Assembly: GCA_947259395.1 (NCBI GenBank) | Contig: CAMYMN010000002.1 | Span: 1-64,000 of the forward strand | Reading direction: 5' to 3' | DNA length: 64,000 nucleotides | Origin: an uncultured Gammaproteobacteria bacterium | Lineage (GTDB): Bacteria > Pseudomonadota > Gammaproteobacteria > Arenicellales > JAANXG01 | Shown here: positions 45,842 to 54,397 of the stretch, piece by piece | Numbering within the stretch: the stretch's first letter is position 1 | How the letters are laid out: every line of letters starts with the position of its first letter | The notes under the pieces: generated by a model | What the model was told of the DNA's origin: nothing | Database searches by the model: none | The model's input: the letters and a program-made list of their open reading frames with translations, nothing else | Made by a program: the position numbers and the translations under genes

Positions 45842-46369
45842 GTGATCATCACCACACCCACTACGCATACCTTTGTGACCGGTGCCAGCGAGGGCTTCAC
45901 CCCGCTCAACGCGTTTGACGCGGCGCTGTTGGATGCCGGCATCGGGAATACCAACTTGATCAAGGTGTCGTCCATCGTGCCCCCTGGTTCACGGGAATTA
46001 CCGGTGTCGCAACTGTCTTTATCGCCCGGCGCACTGGTGCCGGTCGCCTATGCCGCCATGGAGTCCGACATTCCCGGGTCAATCATCTGCGCGGCGATTG
46101 CCGCCGCGTGGCCGGAAGAACCCACGCAGCCCGGGCTGATCATGGAATACAACGCCCACGGCCACCGCGAGGATGCCGAGTCGGTCGTGCGGCGCATGGC
46201 GGAGGAAGGACTCAAGGCGCGTGGCTGGCCTGTGCACCGCATTCAATCCGTGTCCGTTGACCATCGCGTAACCAAGATCGGTGCGGTGTTCGCAGGGTTG
46301 GTGTTGGCGAGTGAACCGGCGACGGATGACGACGCAGACTTCATCGACAGCACCGGATCCGAAGAATAG
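45842..46369 (+). CDS. pdaD: Pyruvoyl-dependent arginine decarboxylase
   Basis: 175-residue proenzyme of the PvlArgDC family, decarboxylating arginine to agmatine. The self-cleavage site is the serine pair Ser43-Ser44 in IKVSSIVPPGS. Other family features are the N-terminal GASEGFTPLNAFDAALLDAGI and the LIMEYNAHGHREDAE block. The GTG start lies 3 bases after the speD stop. Two pyruvoyl enzymes side by side, followed by speE, make this a compact polyamine operon; no agmatinase or agmatine deiminase gene is in the window. Confidence 0.9.
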   Translation: MIITTPTTHTFVTGASEGFTPLNAFDAALLDAGIGNTNLIKVSSIVPPGSRELPVSQLSLSPGALVPVAYAAMESDIPGSIICAAIAAAWPEEPTQPGLIMEYNAHGHREDAESVVRRMAEEGLKARGWPVHRIQSVSVDHRVTKIGAVFAGLVLASEPATDDDADFIDSTGSEE

Positions 46370-46380
46370 GCGGGGATCCT

Positions 46381-46399
46381 TGATGCAATATGCGGGTTA
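46381..46399 (-). repeat. R3 motif copy containing the speE start codon
   Basis: Reverse-strand TAACCCGCATATTGCATCA. The ATG of speE (46390) lies inside it. Confidence 0.7.
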
Positions 46400-47238
46400 A
46401 AGACGGCAACTGGTTTACCGAAGTGTGTGACGAGGCGGGTTCTGCATTCTCGTTGCGCGTCACCAAGAAACTGCACACCGAACGATCCCGCTACCAAACC
46501 ATCGAAGTCTACGCAACGTCACACTTTGGAAACCTGCTGGTACTCGATGGGTTTGTGATGCTGAGCGCGCGAGATAATTTCGTCTACCACGAGATGATGT
46601 CTCATCCGGCGATGTACACCCATCCGCACCCCAAGCGCGTACTGGTGATCGGAGGCGGCGACTGCGGATGTCTCGGTGAGGTGCTCAAGCACAGCGAGGT
46701 GATCGCCGCCGAGTTGGTGGAGCTCGACGAACGGGTCACCCGGGTCAGCGAGCGATTCTTTCCCGAGCTGTGCGCGGCCAACGACGACCCGCGGGCCAGT
46801 CTGCACTTCACCGATGGCGTAGAGTGGGTGGCGCGGGCCGATCCCGACGCCTACGATGTGATCATCGTCGACTCCACCGATCCCATCGGCCAGACGGCGC
46901 GCCTGTTCCAGGCGCCGTTCTACGTGAGCTGCCGCCGCGCACTGGGCGACGCAGGCGTGCTCATCGTGCAGAGCGAGTCGCCGTTGATTCACACCGAACT
47001 CATTCATTCGATCCGTGCGGAAATGGGCAACGCCGGATTTCAACGCATGTCGACCCTGTACTTTCCCCAGTGCACCTACCCGTCGGGTTGGTGGTCGGCG
47101 ACCCTCGCCGGCGGACAGCGCGCGCATACTGAATTCCGCGAACCACAGGCACGGGAGAAAAGCTTCGCGACACGCTACTACAATGCCGACATCCATCGGG
47201 CGGCATTGGCGCAGCCTAATTTTATGCAGGCCCTGTAA
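46390..47238 (+). CDS. speE: Spermidine synthase (polyamine aminopropyltransferase)
   Basis: 282-residue enzyme transferring an aminopropyl group from decarboxylated SAM to a diamine. The SAM-type fold motif is VLVIGGGDCGCLGEVLKH, the catalytic region is DVIIVDSTDPIG, and the gate region includes LDGFVMLSARDNFVYHEMM. With only arginine decarboxylase next door, the acceptor may be putrescine made elsewhere or agmatine itself. The start codon is in an R3 repeat, and only WFTEV-type sequence follows as family-conserved N-terminus, so the first few residues may be repeat-derived. Confidence 0.94.
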   Translation: MRVKDGNWFTEVCDEAGSAFSLRVTKKLHTERSRYQTIEVYATSHFGNLLVLDGFVMLSARDNFVYHEMMSHPAMYTHPHPKRVLVIGGGDCGCLGEVLKHSEVIAAELVELDERVTRVSERFFPELCAANDDPRASLHFTDGVEWVARADPDAYDVIIVDSTDPIGQTARLFQAPFYVSCRRALGDAGVLIVQSESPLIHTELIHSIRAEMGNAGFQRMSTLYFPQCTYPSGWWSATLAGGQRAHTEFREPQAREKSFATRYYNADIHRAALAQPNFMQAL

Positions 47239-47393
47239 TCCGGCGACCCGTGCAGTCAATAGAAATGTCCGGAGTGCTTTGATAGGAGTTCTTTGGTGGG
47301 AGCCGCTTGGTGGGAGCGCTTTGTGTCGTGGTCCCAAAGTTTGAACAGGCTGAATCGGGGAAGAATTTACGGGACCGTCGCCAGCAGGGATGC

Positions 47394-47458
47394 TGGCGTC
47401 GAGCCTACAGGGAGGTATTCACGGCGTGTCCCGGAAATTTTTCCTCGCTTCAGCTTCG
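47394..47458 (+). repeat. R4 dispersed element, copy 1
   Basis: A 65-bp block with GGGATGC...CGTCGAGC.TACA...GTATTCAC...GGAAAT. Copy 2 at 60583-60647 matches at roughly four of five positions. The gap 47239-47539 also has short direct repeats of TTGGTGGGAGC near 47293-47320 and no gene. Confidence 0.65.
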
Positions 47459-47539
47459 CTGGGCAGGGTTTTTTGCATCGCGGTAGCTTGTGCCCGCGCA
47501 GCGAGACTACACACCGTACCGCCACAACAGTTCTTCGGA

Positions 47540-48610
47540 TCAGGTCCTCTCGTCGAGCCACGCGCCGATAGCTGGCGGTACCTGCTTTTGCGCCTTAGCG
47601 CTGACGTAGATGCCGATGTGGCCGCCGGAGAACGCCAACTCGGTATAGTCCTGCGTCCCGGTGCGGCCCTTGAGGGCCCTGGACGCTGCCGGCGGCACCA
47701 AGTGATCCTCGCTGGCATAGATATTCAGCACCGGCATGGTGAGGTTATCGAGCTTGACCTCGTGTTCACCGATGCGCGCGATTCCGTTGATCAGACAATT
47801 TTGCTGGAAAAACTGTTTCACGAACTCGCGAAACGCCTCCCCCGCCTGATCGGGGCTGTCGAAAATCCATTTCTCCATGCGCATGAAATTCTTCGCCGCC
47901 TTTTCGTCGCGCAGTATATCGACGGTGTCCACATACTTTTGCGTCATCAACCGGAATGGCTTCAAAGTCAAGAATGTCCAGTTCAACAATTCGCCGGGCA
48001 CGTTACCGATCGCATCCACCGCCAGATCCACGTCGATCTGCTGTGCCCAGCGGCTCAACATGTTGTCCGGGGTCTGAAAATCGATCGGAGTCACCATGGT
48101 GATAAGGTTATTGACCTTGTGTGGATGGATGGCGGCGTAACATAGGCTGAACGTTCCTCCCTGGCAGATCCCCAAAACGTTGATTCGTTCGCGCTGGTGT
48201 TGGCGACAGATGACGTCGACACAGCGGTTCATATATCCATTGATATAATCGTCCAAGGTCAAAAAACGATCTGCACGATCGGGGTAGCCCCAATCTATGA
48301 GGTAGACATCCAGTCCGGCGTCCAATAAACCGCGCACCAGGGACCGGTTCTCCTGGAGATCGGTCATGTAGGGCCGGTTGACGAGCGCGTACACGATCAG
48401 CACCGGCACTGGATTGCGCGGCCGCTTGCGGATTGGGTGGCGGTAGCGGTACAACACCAGCTTGTCCTCCTCGTAGACCGAGTCGCGCGGGGTGACGCCG
48501 GTTTCGATCGGGCCGAGATTAGACAGCGTTTCCATGCCCTCGCCCAGCTTCTTGGCGTAGTCCAACATCTCCTTGGTGACGTGATCAGGTCGGAACTGAA
48601 CTGGTGACAT
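47540..48610 (-). CDS. phaC: Class III polyhydroxyalkanoate synthase, PhaC subunit
   Basis: 356-residue catalytic subunit that polymerises 3-hydroxyacyl-CoA on granules. The lipase-like box GICQGG holds Cys149; Asp302 (YASEDHLVPP) and His331 (SGGHIGIY) complete the triad, at the same positions as in Allochromatium vinosum. The length also fits class III, which needs PhaE, encoded 12 bp upstream on the same strand. It is transcribed away from phaA-phaB-phaR. Confidence 0.96.
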   Translation of the reverse strand: MSPVQFRPDHVTKEMLDYAKKLGEGMETLSNLGPIETGVTPRDSVYEEDKLVLYRYRHPIRKRPRNPVPVLIVYALVNRPYMTDLQENRSLVRGLLDAGLDVYLIDWGYPDRADRFLTLDDYINGYMNRCVDVICRQHQRERINVLGICQGGTFSLCYAAIHPHKVNNLITMVTPIDFQTPDNMLSRWAQQIDVDLAVDAIGNVPGELLNWTFLTLKPFRLMTQKYVDTVDILRDEKAAKNFMRMEKWIFDSPDQAGEAFREFVKQFFQQNCLINGIARIGEHEVKLDNLTMPVLNIYASEDHLVPPAASRALKGRTGTQDYTELAFSGGHIGIYVSAKAQKQVPPAIGAWLDERT

Positions 48611-48622
48611 CGCTGCGTTCGA

Positions 48623-49651
48623 TCAGGTTGGCCTTTTCTTGGCCTTGGCTTTGGTTGTTCTCTTTTTGCGCGCGCGTGGCGGTTTTTGCAACGCCGCGAT
48701 CTGCACCTGAAGCGCTTGCTGTGCGGTTTGCAGCGCACGCACCTCGGATTGCAACGCCTTTTCGTTGCGCCGCGTCTCGTGAAAGCGCTGCAGCAGCGTG
48801 TCCATCTCCCGGCGGGTGGGTAGATTCATCGCCTCGAGACTATCGTCCAATATGGTGCGTTGTTGCTTTTTGAGCGCCATCAGCGCATTGGTCAATTCTC
48901 CATGGAGTCGAACATAGTCGTCACTCATCACGAAATCCGCATACACCTCCTCGCTGCAATCGACCCAAAGATCGAACAACGCTTTGGTCGAATCGATGGG
49001 CGCCTCGCCCGCCGCTTCCCGTTCATTCAGGCGCTCCTTGACGCGCTCGATGGATCGTTTGCCCATCTTCGTGTAGGCAAGCGTATACTCGTTGAACGTT
49101 TTTTGATAGGCGACTATGAGGCTGCCGAGTTTTTGCAGTTGTTCTTGGTGTTCCCGGGTGTAGCCCAGTCCTGGTGTTGCCAAAGTCCTTTCGAGTTGCT
49201 GTTGCATCCAGGGCATCGTTGACGTGCCGCCGCCGGCGCCGTGCAGGGCGTCCATGGGCATTCCGGTCAAGGTCGACGCAGTGTGCTGCCAAGACTCCAG
49301 TGGCAACTGCCACAGCCCGCTCGCCGCCGGCGCGGCGGCGCCCGGCCACAGCGACGTGTCCAACCCTTGCTTTAAGTTCTCCAGGGAGCGGAGAAACAAG
49401 TCCTGGGCATCAGGAGTTTTATCATGCGCCGCAAACGACTGGCCCAACGCGTCGCCGAACGCGAAAAACGATTTACCTTGGGCCAGCATGCGCGCGAACA
49501 CGTCGGCATAGCTGGGCGTGGGGGGCGAAAAAACACGTGACCATTCATCCAATGCGGCCGCCCACGGATTCTCGGGACGCTGCGGTGCGGCGAGCGCCTG
49601 CCAGTTCCGCAGCCACTGGTCCCACCATTGACCGTGCACACTATTTGTCAT
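48623..49651 (-). CDS. phaE: Class III polyhydroxyalkanoate synthase, PhaE subunit
   Basis: 342-residue partner of PhaC. It is Trp-rich at the start (HGQWWDQWLRNWQALA), has the conserved middle region SLIVAYQKTFNEYTLAYTKMG and DLWVDCSEEVYADFVMSDDYV, a C-terminal coiled coil (about 285-325) and a Lys/Arg-rich tail (PPRARKKRTTKAKAKKRPT). The basic tail may bind nucleic acid or the granule surface. It is the first gene of the phaEC operon. Confidence 0.93.
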   Translation of the reverse strand: MTNSVHGQWWDQWLRNWQALAAPQRPENPWAAALDEWSRVFSPPTPSYADVFARMLAQGKSFFAFGDALGQSFAAHDKTPDAQDLFLRSLENLKQGLDTSLWPGAAAPAASGLWQLPLESWQHTASTLTGMPMDALHGAGGGTSTMPWMQQQLERTLATPGLGYTREHQEQLQKLGSLIVAYQKTFNEYTLAYTKMGKRSIERVKERLNEREAAGEAPIDSTKALFDLWVDCSEEVYADFVMSDDYVRLHGELTNALMALKKQQRTILDDSLEAMNLPTRREMDTLLQRFHETRRNEKALQSEVRALQTAQQALQVQIAALQKPPRARKKRTTKAKAKKRPT

Positions 49652-49727
49652 CGCGATTGACCCCGAGAGCTGCTGCGTTTGCCGGCGGCCGTCGATGGTG
49701 GCCTGGTGCGCCGCGTCAGCCGGCTGA

Positions 49728-49742
49728 TTGTGCAGCGCAACA
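49728..49742. promoter_or_regulatory. Candidate PhaR-type site in the phaE-phaA gap
   Basis: TTGTGCAGCGCAACA is TGC-rich and resembles the reverse complement of the TGCAATGCACA block next to the sRNA promoter at 52520. It lies between the divergent phaEC and phaAB operons, with TATACC at 49749 as a possible -10. Confidence 0.45.
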
Positions 49743-49887
49743 AACTAGTATACCCTAAGCGCATCGTCAACATTCCCCATCCGGCGGGCCGGCGAAATGC
49801 CAGCAGGGTCCACGGGCCTGCTTACGCTTCCTCCCTGCGGCAACCAACACATAATCTTTCAAGACTGATCATAAGGAGACGCAAAGA

Positions 49888-51069
49888 ATGACCGATAACG
49901 TAGTCATTGTCGATGCCGTACGCACCGCGATCGGCAATTTCAGCGGCGCCCTGTCCAACCTCCCGGCGAGCACCCTGGGCGCCAAAGTCATCACCGCCTT
50001 GCTGGACCGCACCGGCGTGAAACCGGAGCAGATCGACGAGATTATCCTGGGGCAGGTATTGACCGCAGGGGTCGGTCAGAATCCCGCACGTCAGGCGATG
50101 ATCGAGGCGGGTCTGCCACACGCTGTGCCGGCGATGACCATTAACAAGGTATGCGGCAGCGGACTGAAAGCGGTGCATCTTGCGGCCCAGGCGATTCGCT
50201 GCGGCGACGCCCACGTAGTGATCGCCGGTGGCCAGGAGAACATGAGTCTAGCACCCCACGTGTTGCCGAAATCGCGCAACGGCGTCAAGATGGGGGACTG
50301 GAAGATGCTCGACAGCATGATCGTCGACGGTTTGTGGGATGCGTTCAATGATTACCACATGGGTGTAACCGCTGAAAATATCGTACACAAATACGAATTC
50401 AACCGGCAACAACAAGACGAATTTGCCGCCGCATCGCAACACAAAGCCGAGGCGGCGCAAAATGCCGGCCGCTTCAAGGATGAGATCGTTGCCGTTGAGA
50501 TCCCGCAACGCAAGGGGGAGCCGATGGTGTTCGATCGCGATGAGTTCCCGCGCCATGGCACCACTGCCGACGGCTTGGGAAAACTGCGCCCTGCGTTCAA
50601 GAAAGACGGCACCGTCACCGCAGGCAACGCCTCGGGCATCAATGACGGCGCCGCAGCGGCACTGGTGATGAGCGAATCTATGGCCAAGGAACTCGGGCTC
50701 GCGCCACTGGCTAAGGTGGTGGCGTATAGCAGCGCCGGGGTGGACCCGGCGATCATGGGCACCGGACCGATCCCGGCATCTAAGATTTGTCTGCAAAAGG
50801 CGGGATGGGGCATCGATGAGTTGGAATTGATCGAGGCCAACGAGGCATTTGCCGCGCAGTCGTTGTCGGTGGACTGTGACCTCGGCTGGGACGCTGATAA
50901 AGTAAACGTTAACGGCGGCGCAATCGCCCTAGGGCATCCGATCGGCGCGTCGGGTGCGCGAATCCTCGTCACCCTGGTGCATGAGATGAAGCGCCGGGAT
51001 GCGAGCAAGGGACTCGCGACTTTATGTATCGGTGGCGGTCAAGGTGTCGCGATCGCCGTTGAACGATAA
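49888..51069 (+). CDS. phaA: Acetyl-CoA acetyltransferase (beta-ketothiolase)
   Basis: 393-residue thiolase condensing two acetyl-CoA to acetoacetyl-CoA, the first PHB step. Nucleophilic Cys is in [11 protein letters not shown] (about 88), with [12 protein letters not shown] and the second Cys in CIGGGQGVA near the end. AAGGAG precedes the ATG. It is followed by phaB and phaR in one operon, divergent from phaEC. Confidence 0.96.
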   Translation: MTDNVVIVDAVRTAIGNFSGALSNLPASTLGAKVITALLDRTGVKPEQIDEIILGQVLTAGVGQNPARQAMIEAGLPHAVPAMTINKVCGSGLKAVHLAAQAIRCGDAHVVIAGGQENMSLAPHVLPKSRNGVKMGDWKMLDSMIVDGLWDAFNDYHMGVTAENIVHKYEFNRQQQDEFAAASQHKAEAAQNAGRFKDEIVAVEIPQRKGEPMVFDRDEFPRHGTTADGLGKLRPAFKKDGTVTAGNASGINDGAAAALVMSESMAKELGLAPLAKVVAYSSAGVDPAIMGTGPIPASKICLQKAGWGIDELELIEANEAFAAQSLSVDCDLGWDADKVNVNGGAIALGHPIGASGARILVTLVHEMKRRDASKGLATLCIGGGQGVAIAVER

Positions 51070-51111
51070 ACCAAAACATAGTTTTTAGAATCATCAATAG
51101 AGGAGAAAACA

Positions 51112-51834
51112 ATGGCTAGAGTTGCGCTGGTAACGGGCGGCACCCGAGGCATAGGCGAGGCGATCTGCGTGGCCTTGCAAGACGCTGGGTACAAAGTAGC
51201 GGCGAATTACGGGGGGAATGAAGAGGCGGCGGCAAAATTCACCCAAGCCACCGGTATCCCCGCTTTCAAATGGGACGTGAGCGATATTGCGGCGTGCCAG
51301 CAAGGCGTGAAGCAAGTAGAAACGGAACTTGGACCCGCGGAGGTATTAGTGAACAACGCCGGCATCACCCGGGACGGTACGATGCACAAGATGAGTTTTG
51401 AACAGTGGAACGCCGTGATCCAAACTAACTTGAGCTCGTGCTTCAACATGTCCCGATGCGTGATCGAAAGCATGCGCGCGGCTGGATTCGGCCGCATCGT
51501 CAACATCGGTTCGGTGAATGGTCAGGCGGGTCAATATGGTCAGGTCAACTATGCTTCCGCCAAATCGGGCATCCATGGATTCACCAAGGCGCTGGCGTTA
51601 GAAGGCGCCGCCAAGGGTATTACCGTCAATGCAGTGGCGCCGGGATATATCGGCACCGAAATGGTGCGTGCGGTACCGGAAAAGGTGTTGGAGAAAATCA
51701 TTGCCACCATTCCGGTTGGCAGGCTGGGAGAAGCCAGTGAGATCGCGCGCAGCGTATTGTTTCTGGTCTCCGATGACGCCGGATTCATCACCGGGTCCAC
51801 ATTGTCCATCAATGGCGGCCAGCACATGTATTAA
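51112..51834 (+). CDS. phaB: Acetoacetyl-CoA reductase
   Basis: 240-residue NADPH-dependent short-chain dehydrogenase making (R)-3-hydroxybutyryl-CoA. The coenzyme motif is TGGTRGIGEA, NNAGITRDGTMHKM is typical of PhaB, and the active-site Tyr-x3-Lys is YASAKSG. GAGGAG precedes the ATG, 42 bp after phaA. Confidence 0.95.
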   Translation: MARVALVTGGTRGIGEAICVALQDAGYKVAANYGGNEEAAAKFTQATGIPAFKWDVSDIAACQQGVKQVETELGPAEVLVNNAGITRDGTMHKMSFEQWNAVIQTNLSSCFNMSRCVIESMRAAGFGRIVNIGSVNGQAGQYGQVNYASAKSGIHGFTKALALEGAAKGITVNAVAPGYIGTEMVRAVPEKVLEKIIATIPVGRLGEASEIARSVLFLVSDDAGFITGSTLSINGGQHMY

Positions 51835-51850
51835 TTACAGAGAGGCAGTC

Positions 51851-52345
51851 GTGGCTAAACCGCGCATTATCAAAAAATATCCGAACCGCCGGCTGTACGA
51901 CACTGAAGTCAGCCGCTACATCACCCTTGCCGACTTGCAGCAGTTGGTGCTTGAAGACGTTAACTTCGAGGTGCGTGACGCCAATTCCGGCAAGGAAATA
52001 ACCCGCAACATCTTGCTGCAGATAATCGCCGATCAGGAAAGTGGTGGTAAGCCCCTTTTTACCACGGATGTGTTGATGCGATTCATCCGCTTTTACGGTG
52101 AATCTATGCAGGACGCGTTCAGCGGTTACTTGGAACGCAGCTTGCGTTTGTTCGATCAGCAACAACAGGCATTTCAAGAACAGATACGCACCGCTATGGA
52201 GATGCAGGGCAAACCCATCTCTGCCATCAGCGAAATGACGCAGCGGAATCTCAAGATCTGGCACGACATGCAAAATCAGTTTTTCCGTGCCGCCGGGTTG
52301 ACCGCTGACAACAGCACGAAAAAAGGCGATAAGAAAGCCAAATAG
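51851..52345 (+). CDS. phaR: Polyhydroxyalkanoate synthesis regulator PhaR
   Basis: 164-residue PHA-responsive repressor. The conserved DNA-binding N-terminus IIKKYPNRRLYDTEVSRYITL and the following PHB-accumulation domain (ILLQIIADQESGG, FLR-type IRFYGESMQDAFSGYLE) are intact; the tail is Lys-rich. GTG 51851 is used with an AGAGAGG site. PhaR leaves DNA when it binds polymer, so its targets are switched on during PHA build-up; a matching CTGC-N3-GCAG site lies 160 bp downstream. Confidence 0.94.
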   Translation: MAKPRIIKKYPNRRLYDTEVSRYITLADLQQLVLEDVNFEVRDANSGKEITRNILLQIIADQESGGKPLFTTDVLMRFIRFYGESMQDAFSGYLERSLRLFDQQQQAFQEQIRTAMEMQGKPISAISEMTQRNLKIWHDMQNQFFRAAGLTADNSTKKGDKKAK

Positions 52346-52477
52346 TGCCCCGACGATGAACGCGCGCCGGGGCTAGCGGTCGTGGCGGGATCGCCGGTCC
52401 GCGTCCCCTGAGCCCTGGCTGCGCCAACGGCCTGGGCGGCCGACCGCGGTCATCGCGGCTCGCCGCGCGCATCGGTG

Positions 52478-52506
52478 TTGACACGCCGCCGCCGATCTTC
52501 TATGCT
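52478..52506 (+). promoter_or_regulatory. Near-consensus sigma-70 promoter downstream of phaR
   Basis: TTGACA (52478-52483), 17-bp spacer, TATGCT (52501-52506). It points rightward into a region without any gene and ending in a strong terminator. Confidence 0.8.
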
Positions 52507-52515
52507 GCATAGCAG
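52505..52515. promoter_or_regulatory. CTGC-ATA-GCAG, predicted PhaR operator
   Basis: Exact match to the CTGC-N3-GCAG motif known for PhaR. It overlaps the end of the -10 box and the start region, where repressor binding would block transcription. A second GCAGC-AAT-GCTGC unit (52512-52524) and TGCAATGCACA follow. Confidence 0.7.
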
Positions 52516-52702
52516 CAATGCTGCAATGCACAAATGTAGTGTACCGCCCGGCGCATTTAGCGTAACTACTTGATTCAAGGGTGGAAAGCTTCCGACCAGC
52601 GTACGTCGACTAGCTGCCCAGAAGCGACAAGCTGACCGAGTGCCCTCTGGTGCGCTTCGGCGCAACCTGAAGCCCGTGTCCCGAAAGGGGCACGGGCTTT
52701 TA
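52513..52702 (+). ncRNA. Candidate PhaR-controlled small RNA (about 190 nt)
   Basis: Bounded by a near-consensus promoter and a strong intrinsic terminator, with no ORF longer than 15 codons from an ATG. Predicted stem-loops include GCAGC-AAT-GCTGC (52512-52524), CTTG-ATT-CAAG (about 52571-52581), GGAA-AGC-TTCC (about 52585-52595) and a UUCG tetraloop TGCGC-TTCG-GCGCA (about 52651-52664), then the terminator. It does not match RNA families I recognise. A remnant of a lost phasin promoter driving nothing is the main alternative. Confidence 0.55.
52671..52702 (+). terminator. Strong intrinsic terminator
   Basis: AGCCCGTGTCCC and GGGGCACGGGCT pair around a GAAA tetraloop and are followed by TTTT. 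It is the best terminator in the window. Confidence 0.92.
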
Positions 52703-52752
52703 ATTGTTGACGTACGGAGTCGAAGATAAATTCACACCCCGTTTTGTCATGT

Positions 52753-52914
52753 CTACTTTTTCAGCTTGCCGGTGACATAGAGATGCACGCGCTCGAACTC
52801 GAGGCTCAGTACTTGCGGCGCTACGCTGGCATCGTCGCAACGGCTGGCGCGGCACTCAACCTTCGTCAACCGCAACCGCACGTAGACTAATGTCGGTAAC
52901 GTTTTTAAAAACAT
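52753..52914 (-). CDS. Unrecognised 53-residue ORF or gene relic
   Basis: Runs from ATG (MFLKTLPTLVYVRLRLTKVE) to TAG and ends VHLYVTGKLKK. The composition looks protein-like, with alternating beta-type residues, but no family is recognised. Its start codon lies within a 33-bp palindrome (52890-52922). It may be the remnant of a longer gene. Confidence 0.3.
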   Translation of the reverse strand: MFLKTLPTLVYVRLRLTKVECRASRCDDASVAPQVLSLEFERVHLYVTGKLKK

Positions 52915-52974
52915 TCCGACATGGCTCGTCACCGGCCAACGATTTGCGTTTCAGCTAAGCCTGCTGGTGACGAG
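52890..52974. repeat. Two adjacent long inverted repeats
   Basis: ATGTCGG (52890-52896) and CCGACAT (52916-52922) enclose GTTTTT-AAAAAC, giving a near-perfect 33-bp palindrome. Immediately after it, CTCGTCACC (52925-52933) pairs with GGTGACGAG (52966-52974). They lie in the gap between the terminator and the response regulator gene and could be an operator, cruciform or mobile-element end. Confidence 0.55.
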
Positions 52975-53130
52975 TTTACTATTTGTTTTTTGCACTACGG
53001 TCCCTTCCGCTTCGTGATACCGCGAACACGGGTTGACTTGTTCTTTCGTTATGTGTGACTCAGATATTATGGTTTACACTTGACAGTCCGCCTCGCGCGT
53101 GGGGTGAAAAAATAATTTTGGATCTATTCC

Positions 53131-54162
53131 ATGAATAATATGAACACTGTTCAAAACGGCTCTCGCCTGTTACTCGTGGATGATGACCCCATTGTCATTA
53201 ACACCTTGCATACCGGTTTGACGAGTGCTGGATATCAGGTCGACGGGTTTTTGGATGGCACATCGGCGCTCGCCCATTTTCAAAGCATGACACCGGACCT
53301 TGCGGTGGTGGATGTCATGTTGCCCGATATTCTGGGCACTAAACTCGCCGCGCGAATGATGGAAACCTGCTACCGTCCGATCATTATGCTGTCCGGTCAC
53401 AGCGATTTGCAGATCGTCAATCAAGCTATTGGATGCGGCGTTATCGGTTACCTGGTGAAGCCGATTTCCGTCGCGCAATTGATCCCCAGCATCGAAACCG
53501 CCTTGGCGCGATTCAGCGATATACGCCAAAAAGTCGCCAAGCACTTTGGCGAACCCGGCATCGACAACGCCCATATCAAAGCAGTGCTCGATCGCTTCTG
53601 CATAGGCCTGGTGATCGTTGACCGTCAACGCGACGTCATTCTGCAAAACCATGTCGCAAAGTCTTTCATCGAAAAGAAAACCGTGCTCGTCAATCGCGGC
53701 GGCTGTTTGCATGCTGTCGGTAATCACCGCAGCGGTGAGTTCAATCACGCCATCGACTGTGCGTTGGGCCACGAAGACAAACGCGGCGTTGGCGCGGTAA
53801 CGCTGAACGATACGTGCGGCCGGGATGTCCAGGTGTGGGCCGCGCCGCTGAGCGGCAGTGAAGGCAGTGACTCGGCGTCGGCCATAGTGATGATCATCGA
53901 CCCTAATCAACCGACCCCCGCCCCGGAGCCGCTGCTTAAAAGCCTCTATGGTTTGACCACCAAGGAATGCTGTCTGGTGTCGGCGTTGTTAAACGGTCAA
54001 ACCATCGATGAGTATTGTGAGTCCTGTCATGTCTCAGCGAACACCGTGCGTACGCATCTAAAGTCTATTTATAGAAAAACCAATACCAATCGACAGGTAG
54101 ACCTGGTCCGCTTGTTATCGCGACTGTTTGCTAACCTCAGCCCAGCAGTCGATACGCAATAA
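53131..54162 (+). CDS. LuxR/NarL-type response regulator with PAS-like middle domain
   Basis: 343-residue regulator. The receiver (about 12-125) has Asp17-19, phosphoacceptor Asp61 (VVDVMLPD) and Lys110. A middle segment (about 150-270, CIGLVIVDRQRDVILQNHVAKSF) looks PAS-like. The C-terminal LuxR helix-turn-helix (about 280-335) has YGLTTKECCLVSALLNGQTIDEYCESCHVSANTVRTHLKSIYRKT. No kinase gene is adjacent. ATG 53131 is used; a second ATG lies three codons on. Confidence 0.9.
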   Translation: MNNMNTVQNGSRLLLVDDDPIVINTLHTGLTSAGYQVDGFLDGTSALAHFQSMTPDLAVVDVMLPDILGTKLAARMMETCYRPIIMLSGHSDLQIVNQAIGCGVIGYLVKPISVAQLIPSIETALARFSDIRQKVAKHFGEPGIDNAHIKAVLDRFCIGLVIVDRQRDVILQNHVAKSFIEKKTVLVNRGGCLHAVGNHRSGEFNHAIDCALGHEDKRGVGAVTLNDTCGRDVQVWAAPLSGSEGSDSASAIVMIIDPNQPTPAPEPLLKSLYGLTTKECCLVSALLNGQTIDEYCESCHVSANTVRTHLKSIYRKTNTNRQVDLVRLLSRLFANLSPAVDTQ

Positions 54163-54224
54163 CCCGTGAACCGCTGCCCCGGCGCCGCGCATGCATGCTG
54201 CGTCATTGCACAGCCGACACTGCG

Positions 54225-54248
54225 CTTGTCCCCGCACAGCAGGGGAAC
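54225..54248. repeat. Solitary type I-E CRISPR-repeat-like palindrome (copy 2)
   Basis: CTTGTCCCC-GCACAGCA-GGGGAAC shares TCCCC(T/G)CACAGCAGGGGAA with the element at 20372-20399. No array surrounds it. Confidence 0.4.
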
Positions 54249-54397
54249 TACGCGCAGCACAAGTCCCGGCGCCGTCAGTCACGATCCGCCGGGGCACCAC
54301 ACAGACTCATCCCATGCATGGCAGACTAGCGCGTCGGAACGGATATTTCGTCACCCATATGGGTGAAATTTAGCTATGGAGGCAGGAAAACGACGGC

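Noticed and set aside
52513-52702. 6S RNA identity for the candidate small RNA
   Set aside because: Length is similar, but there is no long closing stem with a central bubble, and 6S genes lack such a strong intrinsic terminator and lie elsewhere.
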